Below are positions 11,262-20,582 of a DNA stretch of 35,907 nt, piece by piece. The translations under genes were made by a program, and so were the position numbers. Origin of the DNA: an uncultured Hyphomicrobiales bacterium (GTDB taxonomy: Bacteria > Pseudomonadota > Alphaproteobacteria > Rhizobiales > Beijerinckiaceae); the NCBI GenBank assembly GCA_903889985.1, contig CAISZN010000275.1, positions 1-35,907 on the forward strand. Direction: 5' to 3'. Under the pieces are notes generated by a model. The model had not been told where the DNA came from. It made no database searches and saw only the letters and a list, made by a program, of their open reading frames with translations. Position 1 is the stretch's first letter. Each line of letters begins with the position of its first letter.

Positions 11262-11278
11262 TGTAGAATTGTTCTAAA
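11262..11278. promoter_or_regulatory. Candidate iron control element (ICE box, Irr operator)
   Basis: TGTAGAATTGTTCTAAA matches the ICE consensus TTTAGAAnnnTTCTAAA at 13/14 specified positions, with perfect inverted core TAGAA-TTG-TTCTA; ~100 bp upstream of irr ATG. Confidence 0.7.
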
Positions 11279-11377
11279 GTGGGTGCTGAAAGCCTGATCA
11301 GGCTCCTCACTTGATCGAGATCAATTCGGGCACACCGCGGGCGTCGCCATAGTGTGGGCTCGCGCGGGAGAGATGGA

Positions 11378-11857
11378 ATGACGAAGGTGGAGAATGCGGG
11401 TGCTGTTGGCTGGCGTCCCCAGTCGATGGTCCCCCAGACACAGCAGGCAGGACGCACGCGTGATCTGAGCAACCAGCTCAAGGATGCTGGCTTGCGGCCG
11501 ACGCGCCAGCGACTCGCCCTTGCAGAGATCCTGTTCGGCTCCGGTGACCGCCATTTGACGGCTGAGACGCTGTATGAGGAGGCGCGCGCCACGCGCTATC
11601 CGCCCTCGCTGGCAACGATTTACAACACACTCAACCAGTTTGCGGAACATGGCCTCGTGCGCGAGATCGCGCTTTATGGCTCCAAGGTCTGGTACGACAC
11701 CAAGACTGGTCCCCACTATCACTTCTATCTCGAGGACAAGGACGAACTTTTCGACATCCCGGAGGAGCTGGTCCCGGCGCTGAACATCGCTGCCCCGGAG
11801 GGAACAGAGGTCAGCGGGATCGACGTGGTGATCCGCCTCAAGTCCAGGCGCCGCTGA
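11378..11857 (+). CDS. irr: Fur-family iron response regulator (Irr-like)
   Basis: LKDAGLRPTRQRLALAEILFGSGDRHLTAETLYEEARATRYPPSLATIYNTLNQFAEHGLVREIALYGSKVWYDTKTGPHYHFYLEDKDELFDIPEE; start chosen at MTKVEN. Confidence 0.88.
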   Translation: MTKVENAGAVGWRPQSMVPQTQQAGRTRDLSNQLKDAGLRPTRQRLALAEILFGSGDRHLTAETLYEEARATRYPPSLATIYNTLNQFAEHGLVREIALYGSKVWYDTKTGPHYHFYLEDKDELFDIPEELVPALNIAAPEGTEVSGIDVVIRLKSRRR

Positions 11858-11926
11858 TCCCCGACTTGACACGCCTGCTTCGGGCATGTTCCTGCCCGCC
11901 ACGTTCAGATGGATCGCAGGCAGATG

Positions 11927-12868
11927 ACAAAAGCTTTCGTTTTCCCCGGTCAGGGGTCCCAGACTGTCGGCATGGGCAAGGCCCTGGCCGAAGAGTTTCC
12001 GGCTGCGGCCGCTGTCTTTGCCGAAGTCGACGAGGCGCTCGGCGAAAAGCTCTCAAAGCTCATTTTCGAAGGTCCTGAAGGGGACCTGACCCTCACAGCC
12101 AATGCTCAGCCCGCGCTGATGGCCGTCTCAATGGCAGTGACGCGCGTGCTGCAGGCAGAGGCCGGACTGGATCTCGCCCGCGATGCAGCTTTCGTGGCTG
12201 GCCATTCCCTGGGTGAGTATTCGGCGCTGGCTGCGGCTGGAGCCTTTACTCTTGCGGATACAGCTCGCCTGCTGCGCCTGCGCGGCGATGCCATGCAGAA
12301 GGCGGTTCCGGTCGGTCAGGGCGCCATGGCGGCGATCCTTGGCCTCGACTTCGATCCGGTCGCTGCAATTGCCGCCGAGGCCGCCAAGCGCACCGGCTCG
12401 GTCTGCCAGGCAGCCAATGACAATGGCGGTGGCCAGGTCGTGATTTCAGGCACCAAAGAGGCCGTGGAGATCGCCATGGTTCTGGCCAAGGAAGCAGGTG
12501 CCAAGCGAGCCCTTTCCCTGCCCGTCTCCGCGCCCTTCCATTGCGCCCTGATGCAACCAGCTGCAGATGCCATGAAGGCAGCCCTTGCCAGCGTGACCAT
12601 CAAGGCCCCGGCCGCGCCGTTAGTCGCCAACGTGCTGGCTGCTGCGACCTCTGATCCGGAAGAGATCCGTCGCCGCCTCGTCGAGCAAGTCACTGGAACC
12701 GTGCGCTGGCGCGAATCCGTGGCCTATATGGCTGCCCAGGGGGTCGATACCTTCTTCGAGATCGGTGCGGGCAAGGTCCTGTCTGGCCTCGTCAAGCGCA
12801 TCGCCGACAGCGCCACCGGCGTTTCGATCGGCAACCCCGCCGATATCGCCGCCTACAAGCAGCGCTGA
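11927..12868 (+). CDS. fabD: Malonyl CoA-ACP transacylase
   Basis: FVFPGQGSQTVGMGKALAEEF, GHSLGEYSALAAAGAF; start of fab cluster. Confidence 0.96.
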   Translation, partial: TKAFVFPGQGSQTVGMGKALAEEFPAAAAVFAEVDEALGEKLSKLIFEGPEGDLTLTANAQPALMAVSMAVTRVLQAEAGLDLARDAAFVAGHSLGEYSALAAAGAFTLADTARLLRLRGDAMQKAVPVGQGAMAAILGLDFDPVAAIAAEAAKRTGSVCQAANDNGGGQVVISGTKEAVEIAMVLAKEAGAKRALSLPVSAPFHCALMQPAADAMKAALASVTIKAPAAPLVANVLAAATSDPEEIRRRLVEQVTGTVRWRESVAYMAAQGVDTFFEIGAGKVLSGLVKRIADSATGVSIGNPADIAAYKQR

Positions 12869-12889
12869 AGCGCCTTCAAGGAGATCCTC

Positions 12890-13627
12890 ATGTTTGACCT
12901 GACAGGCCTCAACGCGCTCGTCACCGGTGCGACCGGCGGCCTCGGCGGCGCCATTGCCCGTGCATTACATGCCCAGGGCGCAACAGTCGCCCTCTCCGGC
13001 ACACGTGCAGCCAGCCTTGAGCAGATCGCTGGCGAACTCGGCGATCGTGTCCACATCCTGCCCTGTGATCTCTCCGACAAGGCCTCTGTGGAAGCCCTGG
13101 TGCCTGCGGCAGAGACCGCCATGGGCCAGCTCGACATCCTCGTGAACAATGCCGGGATCACCCGCGACGGCCTGTTCATGCGCATGAAGGACGAGGACTG
13201 GGACAAGGTCATCGAGGTCAACCTCACCTCTGCCTTCCGCCTCTCCCGCGCTGCCCTCAGAGGCATGATGAAGCGCCGCTTCGGGCGCATCATCGGCATC
13301 ACCTCGGTCGTCGGCGTCACCGGAAACCCCGGCCAAGGCAATTACGCGGCCTCGAAGGCCGGCATGATCGGCATGTCGAAGTCGCTGGCCGCCGAAGTGG
13401 CTAGCCGCAACATCACCGTGAACTGCATCGCACCGGGCTTCATCGAGAGCCCTATGACGGACGCGCTCAATGAAAAGCAGCGCGAGGCCATTCTGGGCAC
13501 GATCCCTGCCGGCAAACTGGGTTCAGGCGGCGACATTGCTGGCGGCGTGGTCTATCTGGCGGCCCGGGAATCCGGCTATGTCACCGGCCAGACCCTTCAT
13601 ATCAATGGCGGAATGGCGATGATCTGA
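12890..13627 (+). CDS. fabG: 3-oxoacyl-ACP reductase
   Basis: SDR with VTGATGGLGGAIARALHAQGA, NNAGITRDGLFMRMKDEDWD, YAASKAGMIGMSKSLA, SGYVTGQTLHINGGMAMI. Confidence 0.96.
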   Translation: MFDLTGLNALVTGATGGLGGAIARALHAQGATVALSGTRAASLEQIAGELGDRVHILPCDLSDKASVEALVPAAETAMGQLDILVNNAGITRDGLFMRMKDEDWDKVIEVNLTSAFRLSRAALRGMMKRRFGRIIGITSVVGVTGNPGQGNYAASKAGMIGMSKSLAAEVASRNITVNCIAPGFIESPMTDALNEKQREAILGTIPAGKLGSGGDIAGGVVYLAARESGYVTGQTLHINGGMAMI

Positions 13628-13646
13628 GCGGGAGGAACTGTCCCGC
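13628..13646 (+). terminator. Small GC-rich hairpin after fabG (possible processing/attenuation site)
   Basis: GCGGGA-ggaactg-TCCCGC immediately after fabG stop; no clear U tract. Confidence 0.3.
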
Positions 13647-13863
13647 CCCCGGCTCGCCATCCACGACGAAGTATGCTACTCAGCTGCCGTTCGCGCCCCG
13701 GGACTTGCCTTTCGGCGGCAACGTGTGCTTCACGGTCCCGGCAAAGCCGGAAAGAAGGTGGCGCTGCGAACACTGCTCGGGGCCGGTTATCCGGTCCGTC
13801 GGCCATCCAGCCGTGAACGGGCTTTGACAGATTTACAGGAACTTCGAGGACGAGGACCCAACA

Positions 13864-14100
13864 ATGAGCGATGTCGCCGAGCGCGTGAAGAAAATCGTTA
13901 TCGAACATCTCGGCGTGGACGCCGACAAGGTGGTCGACAAGGCCAATTTTATTGATGACCTGGGCGCTGACTCGCTCGACACCGTCGAGCTCGTCATGGC
14001 GTTCGAAGAAGAATTCGGCGTCGAGATTCCCGACGACGCAGCTGAGACCATCGTCACGGTCGGCGACGCAGTGAAGTTCCTCGAGAAGGCCAAGGGTTGA
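13864..14100 (+). CDS. acpP: Acyl carrier protein
   Basis: [66 protein letters not shown] phosphopantetheine site. Confidence 0.98.
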   Translation: MSDVAERVKKIVIEHLGVDADKVVDKANFIDDLGADSLDTVELVMAFEEEFGVEIPDDAAETIVTVGDAVKFLEKAKG

Positions 14101-14156
14101 GGACTTCCGGGCGCACCCGGTGCCTGAGCTCGGTGGCCCGATGAACAAGAATCTTG

Positions 14157-14182
14157 CGAAGGCCGGGTTATTCCGGCCTTCG
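14157..14182 (+). terminator. Hairpin between acpP and fabF, probable (partial) terminator
   Basis: Perfect 10-bp stem CGAAGGCCGG-GTTATT-CCGGCCTTCG; weak downstream T content (TCGTCACT). Confidence 0.6.
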
Positions 14183-14217
14183 TCGTCACTGGCACTCACT
14201 TTCGGACAGGCATCAGC

Positions 14218-15480
14218 ATGAGAAGGGTCGTCATTACCGGCCTCGGCATGGTTTCGCCTCTGGCCAGCGGAGTTGAAGCAACCTGGAAACGGCTTCTCGC
14301 CGGAGAGAGCGGCGCTGGACGCATCGAAAGCTTCGATGTGTCGGACCTGCCCTGCCAGATCGCCTGCCAGGTTCCGCGCGACAAGGCCGTGGCCGACGCT
14401 TTCAATCCAGACGAATGGTTTGAGCCGAAGGAACAACGCAAGGTCGATGACTTCATCATCTTTGCTGTCGCGGCTGCAGGCCAGGCTCTTAAGGACGCGA
14501 ATTGGGCTCCCAAGACCCATGAAGACCAGTGCGCCACCGGCGTTCTCATAGGCTCTGGGATTGGCGGCATTGGCGGCATCAATGATGCTGCGATCCTGCT
14601 CAAGGAAAAGGGACCTCGCCGTCTCTCGCCATTCTTCATTCCTGGTCGCCTGATCAATCTCGCCAGCGGCTACGTGTCGATCCAGCACGGGCTCAAGGGT
14701 CCGAATCACTCGGTCGTCACCGCGTGCTCGACTGGCGCTCATGCCATCGGCGATGCCGCCCGCATGGTGGGGCTTGGAGATGCCGACGTGATGGTTGCGG
14801 GCGGTGCCGAATCTGCTGTCAATCGTCTAGGCCTTGCCGGCTTTGCGGCATGCCGTGCCCTGTCCACCGGCTTCAATGACCGCCCGAGCGAAGGCTCGCG
14901 CCCCTATGACAAGGATCGCGATGGCTTCGTCATGGGCGAAGGCGCCGGCTGTGTGGTGCTCGAAGACTACGATCACGCCAAGGCACGCGGCGCGAGGATC
15001 TATGCGGAAGTGATCGGCTACGGCATGTCAGGTGATGCCCACCACATCACGGCTCCTGCCGAGGATGGCGACGGCGCATTCCGTTGCATGACCATGGCGC
15101 TGAAGCGGGCGGGCATTTCACCCTCAGAGATCGACTACATCAACGCTCACGGCACCTCGACGCCTCTGGGTGACGAGATCGAACTGGGCGCAGTCACGCG
15201 GCTCCTCGGGAATGCCACTGGCCAGCTCTCGATGTCATCCACCAAGTCGTCGATCGGGCATCTGCTCGGGGCGGCCGGCGCTGTGGAGGCCATTTTCTGC
15301 GCGCTGGCCATTCGTGACCAGATTGCTCCAGCCACGCTCAACCTGCAGAATCCATCGGTGGAGACTGCGATCGATCTGGTTCCGCTCGCGCCGCGCAAGC
15401 GTCACATCAATGTCGCCCTGTCGAATTCGTTCGGCTTTGGCGGCACCAATGCATCGCTGGTCTTCCGGCGGGTTGACTGA
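14218..15480 (+). CDS. fabF: 3-oxoacyl-ACP synthase II (beta-ketoacyl-ACP synthase)
   Basis: MRRVVITGLGMVSPLASGVEATWKRLLAGESG, HSVVTACSTGAHAIGDAARMV, NAHGTSTPLGDEIE, SSTKSSIGHLLGAAGAVEA. Confidence 0.97.
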   Translation: MRRVVITGLGMVSPLASGVEATWKRLLAGESGAGRIESFDVSDLPCQIACQVPRDKAVADAFNPDEWFEPKEQRKVDDFIIFAVAAAGQALKDANWAPKTHEDQCATGVLIGSGIGGIGGINDAAILLKEKGPRRLSPFFIPGRLINLASGYVSIQHGLKGPNHSVVTACSTGAHAIGDAARMVGLGDADVMVAGGAESAVNRLGLAGFAACRALSTGFNDRPSEGSRPYDKDRDGFVMGEGAGCVVLEDYDHAKARGARIYAEVIGYGMSGDAHHITAPAEDGDGAFRCMTMALKRAGISPSEIDYINAHGTSTPLGDEIELGAVTRLLGNATGQLSMSSTKSSIGHLLGAAGAVEAIFCALAIRDQIAPATLNLQNPSVETAIDLVPLAPRKRHINVALSNSFGFGGTNASLVFRRVD

Positions 15481-15488
15481 CAAAATTT

Positions 15489-15512
15489 GCGGCCCCGCTT
15501 GTGCGAGGCCGC
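15489..15512 (+). terminator. Possible terminator hairpin after fabF
   Basis: GCGGCC-ccgcttgtgcga-GGCCGC followed by CTTCGTCT. Confidence 0.4.
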
Positions 15513-15605
15513 CTTCGTCTATCGCAAATCCCCGTTTCGCCACATTGCGGGATAGGTTACGTTTTTGAGGTTGCACCTGTTGTTGACGAGGCGATGGTCT
15601 AAGCG

Positions 15606-17531
15606 ATGAGCGGCTCTTCACCGACGGACCCGGAAATTCAGGGCGAGGCACAGCCGCGCGCGGGCCTTTTTGGTCGCCGCATGCTGCAATCTCCGCGCGA
15701 GGCATTGCAGCCTGAAGATGCCCCGCCACCGCCACCCCCGCCCCCGCGCAAGAAGCGCCGTCGGCCAGGTCTCTTGTCCGCTGTCAGCGGCTTCATGTCA
15801 TTTCTGCTGATTGTCGCGGTGGCGGGCATCGGCGGTCTCATGCTGATGCAGAGTCAGTTGCGTGATCCTGGCCCATTGGCCAACGACAAGGTGGTCATCA
15901 TCTCCCCGCGGACCGAAGTCTCGGAGATCCTGAACCAGCTCGAAGTCGAAGGCGTGATCGAACATCCGATCCTTTTGAATCTTGCGCTTGTCATGGAAGG
16001 CAATCGCTCGAAGGTGAAGGCCGGCGAATATCTCTTCAAGCAGCAGGCGAGCCTGCGCGATGTGATCGACACGCTGGTTTCCGGCAAGGAGATCCTGCAT
16101 TCGATCACCATCCCCGAAGGCCTGACCAGCGAACAGATCATCCAGCGCCTGCGCGAAAACGATTTGCTCACCGGCGACGTGCGCGAAATGCCGAAGGAAG
16201 GCACGCTTCTGCCTGAGACCTATCGCGTGGCGCGCGGCATGGCGCGCAGCGATCTCATCCGCAAGATGCAGGACGACCAGAAGCGTGTTCTCGATCAGGT
16301 CTGGGCGCGCCGTCCGGCCGATACGACGCTGCGCTCGCCCTATGAACTCGTCACACTCGCGTCCATCGTCGAGAAAGAGACGGGCAAGGCGGATGAACGT
16401 CCACGCGTCGCCGGGGTATTCATCAATCGCTTGCAAAAGCACATGAAGCTGCAGTCCGATCCAACCATTGTCTACGGGCTGGTTGGCGGCAAGGGCACGC
16501 TTGGCCGTGGGATCCTGCGTAGCGAAGTCGAGCGGCCAACGGCCTACAATACCTACGTGATTGAAGGTCTGCCTCCGGGCCCGATCGCCAATCCGGGTCG
16601 CGCAGCGCTTGAGGCGGTGATCAGTCCGTCGCGCACGAAGGACCTCTACTTCGTGGCTGACGGCACCGGTGGCCACACCTTTGCGGAGACGCTCGATCAG
16701 CATAACCGCAATGTGGTGCGCTGGCGGCAGATCGAGAGAGAAGCGCGCGAAAAGCAGGGGCAAGGAGTCACGGTCGATCAGGTCATGCCCGACGCGGCGC
16801 CCGCAGCAGCCAATCCTGCGGCACCAGCGACTGGCCCTGCTCCACTGCGCGGCACACGTGGCGACCTGCAGGGGCCAGCGGACGGCGCGGCAACCGGAGT
16901 GACGACAGCCACCGCGGCCATGGATGCTGCGACGCAGTCAGCACCCCCGCAAAGCAAGGCTGTGCCTGGTCAGCAGCCCAACCGCTTCGGCGGCCTCTCC
17001 TTCGCAACGCAGGGCATGGACCAGCTCTTCGCCCCGCCACCAACTGCCCGCTCAATGCTCGATGGGCCGGTTGATGAACCTGCGGCTGTGCCGGGTGATC
17101 CCACAACCTATCCGGTCAATGCGCGCATGGCTGCCGAACAACGCGCCCGCGCTGCCCGCCTCGGCCTTCCCACGATGGACGATAATGAGGCCTCGACGCC
17201 TGCGCCAGCTGCGCAGGCCCCCGCCGTGCCGAAAGTGGTGCGGATCTATGATGCGTCAGAAGGAACACCGCTCGACCCGCTTAAGGATAAGAGCTGGGAC
17301 CTTAATTCCGCGAAGGTGATCCCCGACCTGCCAGCGCCGGGCGCGGCGCCGGCGGCAACTGGAAAGCCCGCAGCAGCAGGTGCCAAGCCAAGCGCCCCGA
17401 AGCCGCCAACGAAGGTTGCGGAAAAACCAGCTGCCCCCAAGCCCGCGGCAGCAAAGCCCGCCCCCAAGCCGGCTGCGCAGAAGCCCAAGCCTGCTTCCAC
17501 GCCCGCACCCGCCGCTGCGGACGACGACTGA
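15606..17531 (+). CDS. mltG: Endolytic murein transglycosylase MltG (YceG-like) with long low-complexity C-terminal extension
   Basis: Single TM, then ITIPEGLTSEQIIQRL, ELVTLASIVEKETGKADERPRVAGVFINRLQKHMKLQSDPTIVYG, YNTYVIEGLPPGPIANPGRAALEAVISPSRTKDLYFVADGTGGHTFAETLDQHNRNV; PAK-rich C-terminus. Confidence 0.94.
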   Translation: MSGSSPTDPEIQGEAQPRAGLFGRRMLQSPREALQPEDAPPPPPPPPRKKRRRPGLLSAVSGFMSFLLIVAVAGIGGLMLMQSQLRDPGPLANDKVVIISPRTEVSEILNQLEVEGVIEHPILLNLALVMEGNRSKVKAGEYLFKQQASLRDVIDTLVSGKEILHSITIPEGLTSEQIIQRLRENDLLTGDVREMPKEGTLLPETYRVARGMARSDLIRKMQDDQKRVLDQVWARRPADTTLRSPYELVTLASIVEKETGKADERPRVAGVFINRLQKHMKLQSDPTIVYGLVGGKGTLGRGILRSEVERPTAYNTYVIEGLPPGPIANPGRAALEAVISPSRTKDLYFVADGTGGHTFAETLDQHNRNVVRWRQIEREAREKQGQGVTVDQVMPDAAPAAANPAAPATGPAPLRGTRGDLQGPADGAATGVTTATAAMDAATQSAPPQSKAVPGQQPNRFGGLSFATQGMDQLFAPPPTARSMLDGPVDEPAAVPGDPTTYPVNARMAAEQRARAARLGLPTMDDNEASTPAPAAQAPAVPKVVRIYDASEGTPLDPLKDKSWDLNSAKVIPDLPAPGAAPAATGKPAAAGAKPSAPKPPTKVAEKPAAPKPAAAKPAPKPAAQKPKPASTPAPAAADDD

Positions 17532-17586
17532 CAGGCCTCAGCCCGCTTGAGGCGCCGGCGCCACCCCTCTAAGGTGCGCGCCTCAC

Positions 17587-18498
17587 GTGACCGGAGAACC
17601 AGTGTCCATGAGCCTGAAGAGCATGACGGGATTCGCCCGCACGTCCGGCCATGCCGCGCCATGGGCCTGGGCCTGGGAGTTGAAGGCCGTCAACGCCAAA
17701 GGGCTGGACCTGCGCCTGCGGCTCCCCCCAGGTTTCGACCGCATTGAGGCGGAAGCACGCGCCAAGCTGGCGCAGAAGCTCGCTCGCGGCACCTGCTATG
17801 CGACTCTGACCGCCCAGCGCGACAGCGTGACCCCTGAGATCCGGGTCAACGAAGCTGCACTGCGCGCGCTCGTCGAGGCAGTCGGGCGCATTCCAACAGA
17901 GGGTACCGGTTTGCAGCCGGCCTCGCTCGATGCCCTGCTCGGTGTGCGCGGCATCGTCGAGGTGACGGAAGCTTCCGACGAGGAAGGCGTGATTGCAGCT
18001 GCCTGCAGTGCCGTACTTAAGGGCCTCGATTCAGCGCTCGCCGATTTTGTTGCGACCCGCGAAGCTGAGGGAGCCAATCTCACTGCCGTACTGAGACAAC
18101 GGGTGGAACGCATCGCCTCGCTGACGCAGGAGGCCGAGGACTGCCCCGGCCGCAAGCCTGAAGCCGTGCGTGCACGCCTTGCACAGGCTGTGGCAAATCT
18201 GACCGTGGCCTCGCCCGCGCTCGATCCTGCACGCCTGCATCAGGAGGCGATCCTGCTTGCGGCAAAAGCCGATATCCGCGAGGAACTCGACCGGCTGAAA
18301 AGCCACGTGGCCGCCGCCCGGGAGCTGCTGGCCTCGAAGGAGCCGGTGGGACGCAAACTTGATTTTCTGGCGCAGGAGTTCGGCCGCGAGGCCAATACGC
18401 TCTGTGCCAAGTCCAATGACACAGCCTTGACCGCCTTCGGGATGGAACTGCGCGTCGAGATCGAGCAGCTCCGCGAGCAGGTCCAGAACATCGAGTGA
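17587..18498 (+). CDS. YicC family protein (RNA endonuclease-related)
   Basis: MSLKSMTGFARTSG...WELKAVNAKGLDLRLRLPPGFD; C-term KLDFLAQEFGREANTLCAKSNDTALTAFGMELRVEIEQLREQVQNIE. Start may be 17608 (MSLKS). Confidence 0.93.
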   Translation: MTGEPVSMSLKSMTGFARTSGHAAPWAWAWELKAVNAKGLDLRLRLPPGFDRIEAEARAKLAQKLARGTCYATLTAQRDSVTPEIRVNEAALRALVEAVGRIPTEGTGLQPASLDALLGVRGIVEVTEASDEEGVIAAACSAVLKGLDSALADFVATREAEGANLTAVLRQRVERIASLTQEAEDCPGRKPEAVRARLAQAVANLTVASPALDPARLHQEAILLAAKADIREELDRLKSHVAAARELLASKEPVGRKLDFLAQEFGREANTLCAKSNDTALTAFGMELRVEIEQLREQVQNIE

Positions 18499-19175
18499 TT
18501 GCCATGGTAGATTCGCAGACATCCTCCACTCAGGCCTCCCCGATCGAAGAAGGTCGACGTGGCCTGATGCTGATCCTGTCGTCACCCTCGGGTGCTGGCA
18601 AGACGACGCTGACGCGCATGCTTTTGCAGGACAAGGCGGTGGACCTGTCATTGTCAGTGTCCGTCACAACGCGCGCTCGCCGTTCATCCGAGGTGGATGG
18701 TATCCATTATTATTTCATCAGCCGGGCGGAATTCGAGCGGCTGCGCGATGCCGGAGACCTTCTTGAACATGCAGAAGTGCATGGCAACTATTACGGCTCC
18801 CCGCGCGCCAAGGTCGAAGAAGTCCTCGCTGCCAGTCGCGATGTGCTGTTCGACATCGACTATCAGGGCACCCAGCAGGTGCGACAGAAGGCGCCCGGCG
18901 ATGTGGTGACGATCTTCATCCTGCCGCCCTCCATGCGAGAGCTTCAGGCGCGTCTCGAACGGCGCGCAGAGGATTCCGCCGACACCATTGCCAAGCGCCT
19001 GGCCAATGCGAAAAACGAAATCCAGCGCTGGACCACCTATGATTATGTGCTGGTGAACGACGACCTGCAGCGCACCTATCGGCAGGTCCTGTCGATCCTT
19101 GAAGCGGAGCGCCTGAAGCGGGCGCGTGCGCAGACTGCCATCACGCAGTTCGTCGATATTCTCCTCAAGGAATAA
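18495..19175 (+). CDS. gmk: Guanylate kinase
   Basis: LMLILSSPSGAGKTTLTRMLL, DGIHYYFISRAEFERL, EHAEVHGNYYGSPRAKVEEVL; GTG start overlapping yicC stop or ATG at 18504. Confidence 0.95.
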   Translation: MIAMVDSQTSSTQASPIEEGRRGLMLILSSPSGAGKTTLTRMLLQDKAVDLSLSVSVTTRARRSSEVDGIHYYFISRAEFERLRDAGDLLEHAEVHGNYYGSPRAKVEEVLAASRDVLFDIDYQGTQQVRQKAPGDVVTIFILPPSMRELQARLERRAEDSADTIAKRLANAKNEIQRWTTYDYVLVNDDLQRTYRQVLSILEAERLKRARAQTAITQFVDILLKE

Positions 19176-20579
19176 TCAGACCGCGCGAGGGCCGCTGCGC
19201 TTTGACTGGGCGCCAGCAGCCGCAATGTCCGCGACCAGGGTCGCGATATGTGCGCATGACGTCACGCTGAGCGGCATCTTCTCACCCTCCTGCTGGGAGG
19301 GCGGTGCGACTGCAGCCCTGAACCCGAGCTTTGCAGCCTCCTTCATGCGCAAGCCCGCATGAACGACCGGGCGAACGCTGCCTGAAAGCGCGACTTCACC
19401 GAAGTAAACCGTCTCGGGGGGAAGCTGGGCCCCGGTTAGCGATGACACCAGCGCTGCAGCAGCCGCAAGATCTGCTGCTGGTTCGTTGATGCGAAGCCCT
19501 CCGGCCACATTCAGGTAGATGTCGTGCTGGCCAAGGCGCAAGCCAGCCTGAGCCTCAAGCACCGCGACCACCATGGACAGGCGCGCCGGATCCCATCCAA
19601 CCACGGCCCGGCGCGGTGTCCCCAGTGCGGTTGGCGCCACGAGCGCCTGCACCTCCACGAGCACGGGCCGCGTGCCTTCCATTCCCGCAAAGACAGCTGC
19701 CCCGGGTGACGCGGCATCACGCCCGGCGAGGAAAAGCGCCGATGGATTGGCAACCTCGCTGAGGCCGCCACCCGTCATTTCAAAAACGCCGATCTCGTCG
19801 GTCGGACCAAAACGGTTCTTCACCGCGCGCAGGATGCGGAAGTGATGCCCGCCGTCGCCCTCGAAGGAGACCACTGCGTCGACCATGTGCTCGACGACAC
19901 GAGGTCCTGCGATCTGCCCATCCTTCGTAACGTGGCCAACGAGGATGACCGTTGCCCCACTCGTCTTCGCATAGCGGATCAGGGCCTGTGCGCTGCCTCG
20001 GACCTGAGTCACGGTACCGGGGGTGGATTCAACCATCTCGGTCCACATGGTCTGGATGGAGTCGATCACCACAAGGGAGGGTGCACGCCCCTGCATGAGT
20101 GTTGTCACGATGTCTTCAACGCTGGTCTCGGCGGCAAGCTCGACTGGAGACTTTGCAAGGCCGAGGCGTTCGGCGCGCAGGCGCACCTGTGCCACCGCCT
20201 CTTCGCCGGAAATATACACGACGCGATGACCCTGATTGGCGAGGGTCGCACAGGCCTGGATCAGAAGGGTCGACTTGCCGATGCCTGGTTCGCCGCCTAG
20301 CAACAGCACGGATCCCGGCACGAAGCCGCCACCGGTCAATCGATCGAGTTCACCGATGCCGGTCATGATGCGTGGTGGCGATTGGTTCTCGCCTGCCAGA
20401 CCCTGAAGGGGAAAGACTCGCCCCTTGCGGGCACCGCGCGCCGCCTGCGCCCCGATCCCCGTCGGATTACCCTCCTCCGACATGGAGTTCCATTCCCCGC
20501 AGGCGTCGCATTTGCCCTGCCATTTCTGGCTGATGGCGCCGCAGTTCTGGCAGGCGAAGGAGGTGCGGGTCTTGGCCAT
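19176..20579 (-). CDS. radA: DNA repair protein RadA/Sms
   Basis: C4 zinc motif CQNCGAISQKWQGKCDACGEWNSM, Walker A GGEPGIGKSTLLIQ, KNRFG motif. Confidence 0.97.
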   Translation of the reverse strand: MAKTRTSFACQNCGAISQKWQGKCDACGEWNSMSEEGNPTGIGAQAARGARKGRVFPLQGLAGENQSPPRIMTGIGELDRLTGGGFVPGSVLLLGGEPGIGKSTLLIQACATLANQGHRVVYISGEEAVAQVRLRAERLGLAKSPVELAAETSVEDIVTTLMQGRAPSLVVIDSIQTMWTEMVESTPGTVTQVRGSAQALIRYAKTSGATVILVGHVTKDGQIAGPRVVEHMVDAVVSFEGDGGHHFRILRAVKNRFGPTDEIGVFEMTGGGLSEVANPSALFLAGRDAASPGAAVFAGMEGTRPVLVEVQALVAPTALGTPRRAVVGWDPARLSMVVAVLEAQAGLRLGQHDIYLNVAGGLRINEPAADLAAAAALVSSLTGAQLPPETVYFGEVALSGSVRPVVHAGLRMKEAAKLGFRAAVAPPSQQEGEKMPLSVTSCAHIATLVADIAAAGAQSKRSGPRAV

Positions 20580-20582
20580 GGG

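Noticed and set aside
13647-13863. 217-bp fabG-acpP spacer as a possible ncRNA or small ORF (13725..13955)
   Set aside because: The small ORF overlaps acpP out of frame and I could not see a convincing conserved fold by eye; more likely an acpP promoter/leader.
15798-16763. 321-aa minus-strand ORF opposite mltG
   Set aside because: His/Arg/Asp-rich shadow frame of the well-supported mltG catalytic region.
17338-17528. CG-rich repetitive DNA at the mltG 3' end as a possible DNA repeat/CRISPR
   Set aside because: Irregular Ala/Pro/Lys codon repetition within a coding frame, with no conserved repeat/spacer structure.
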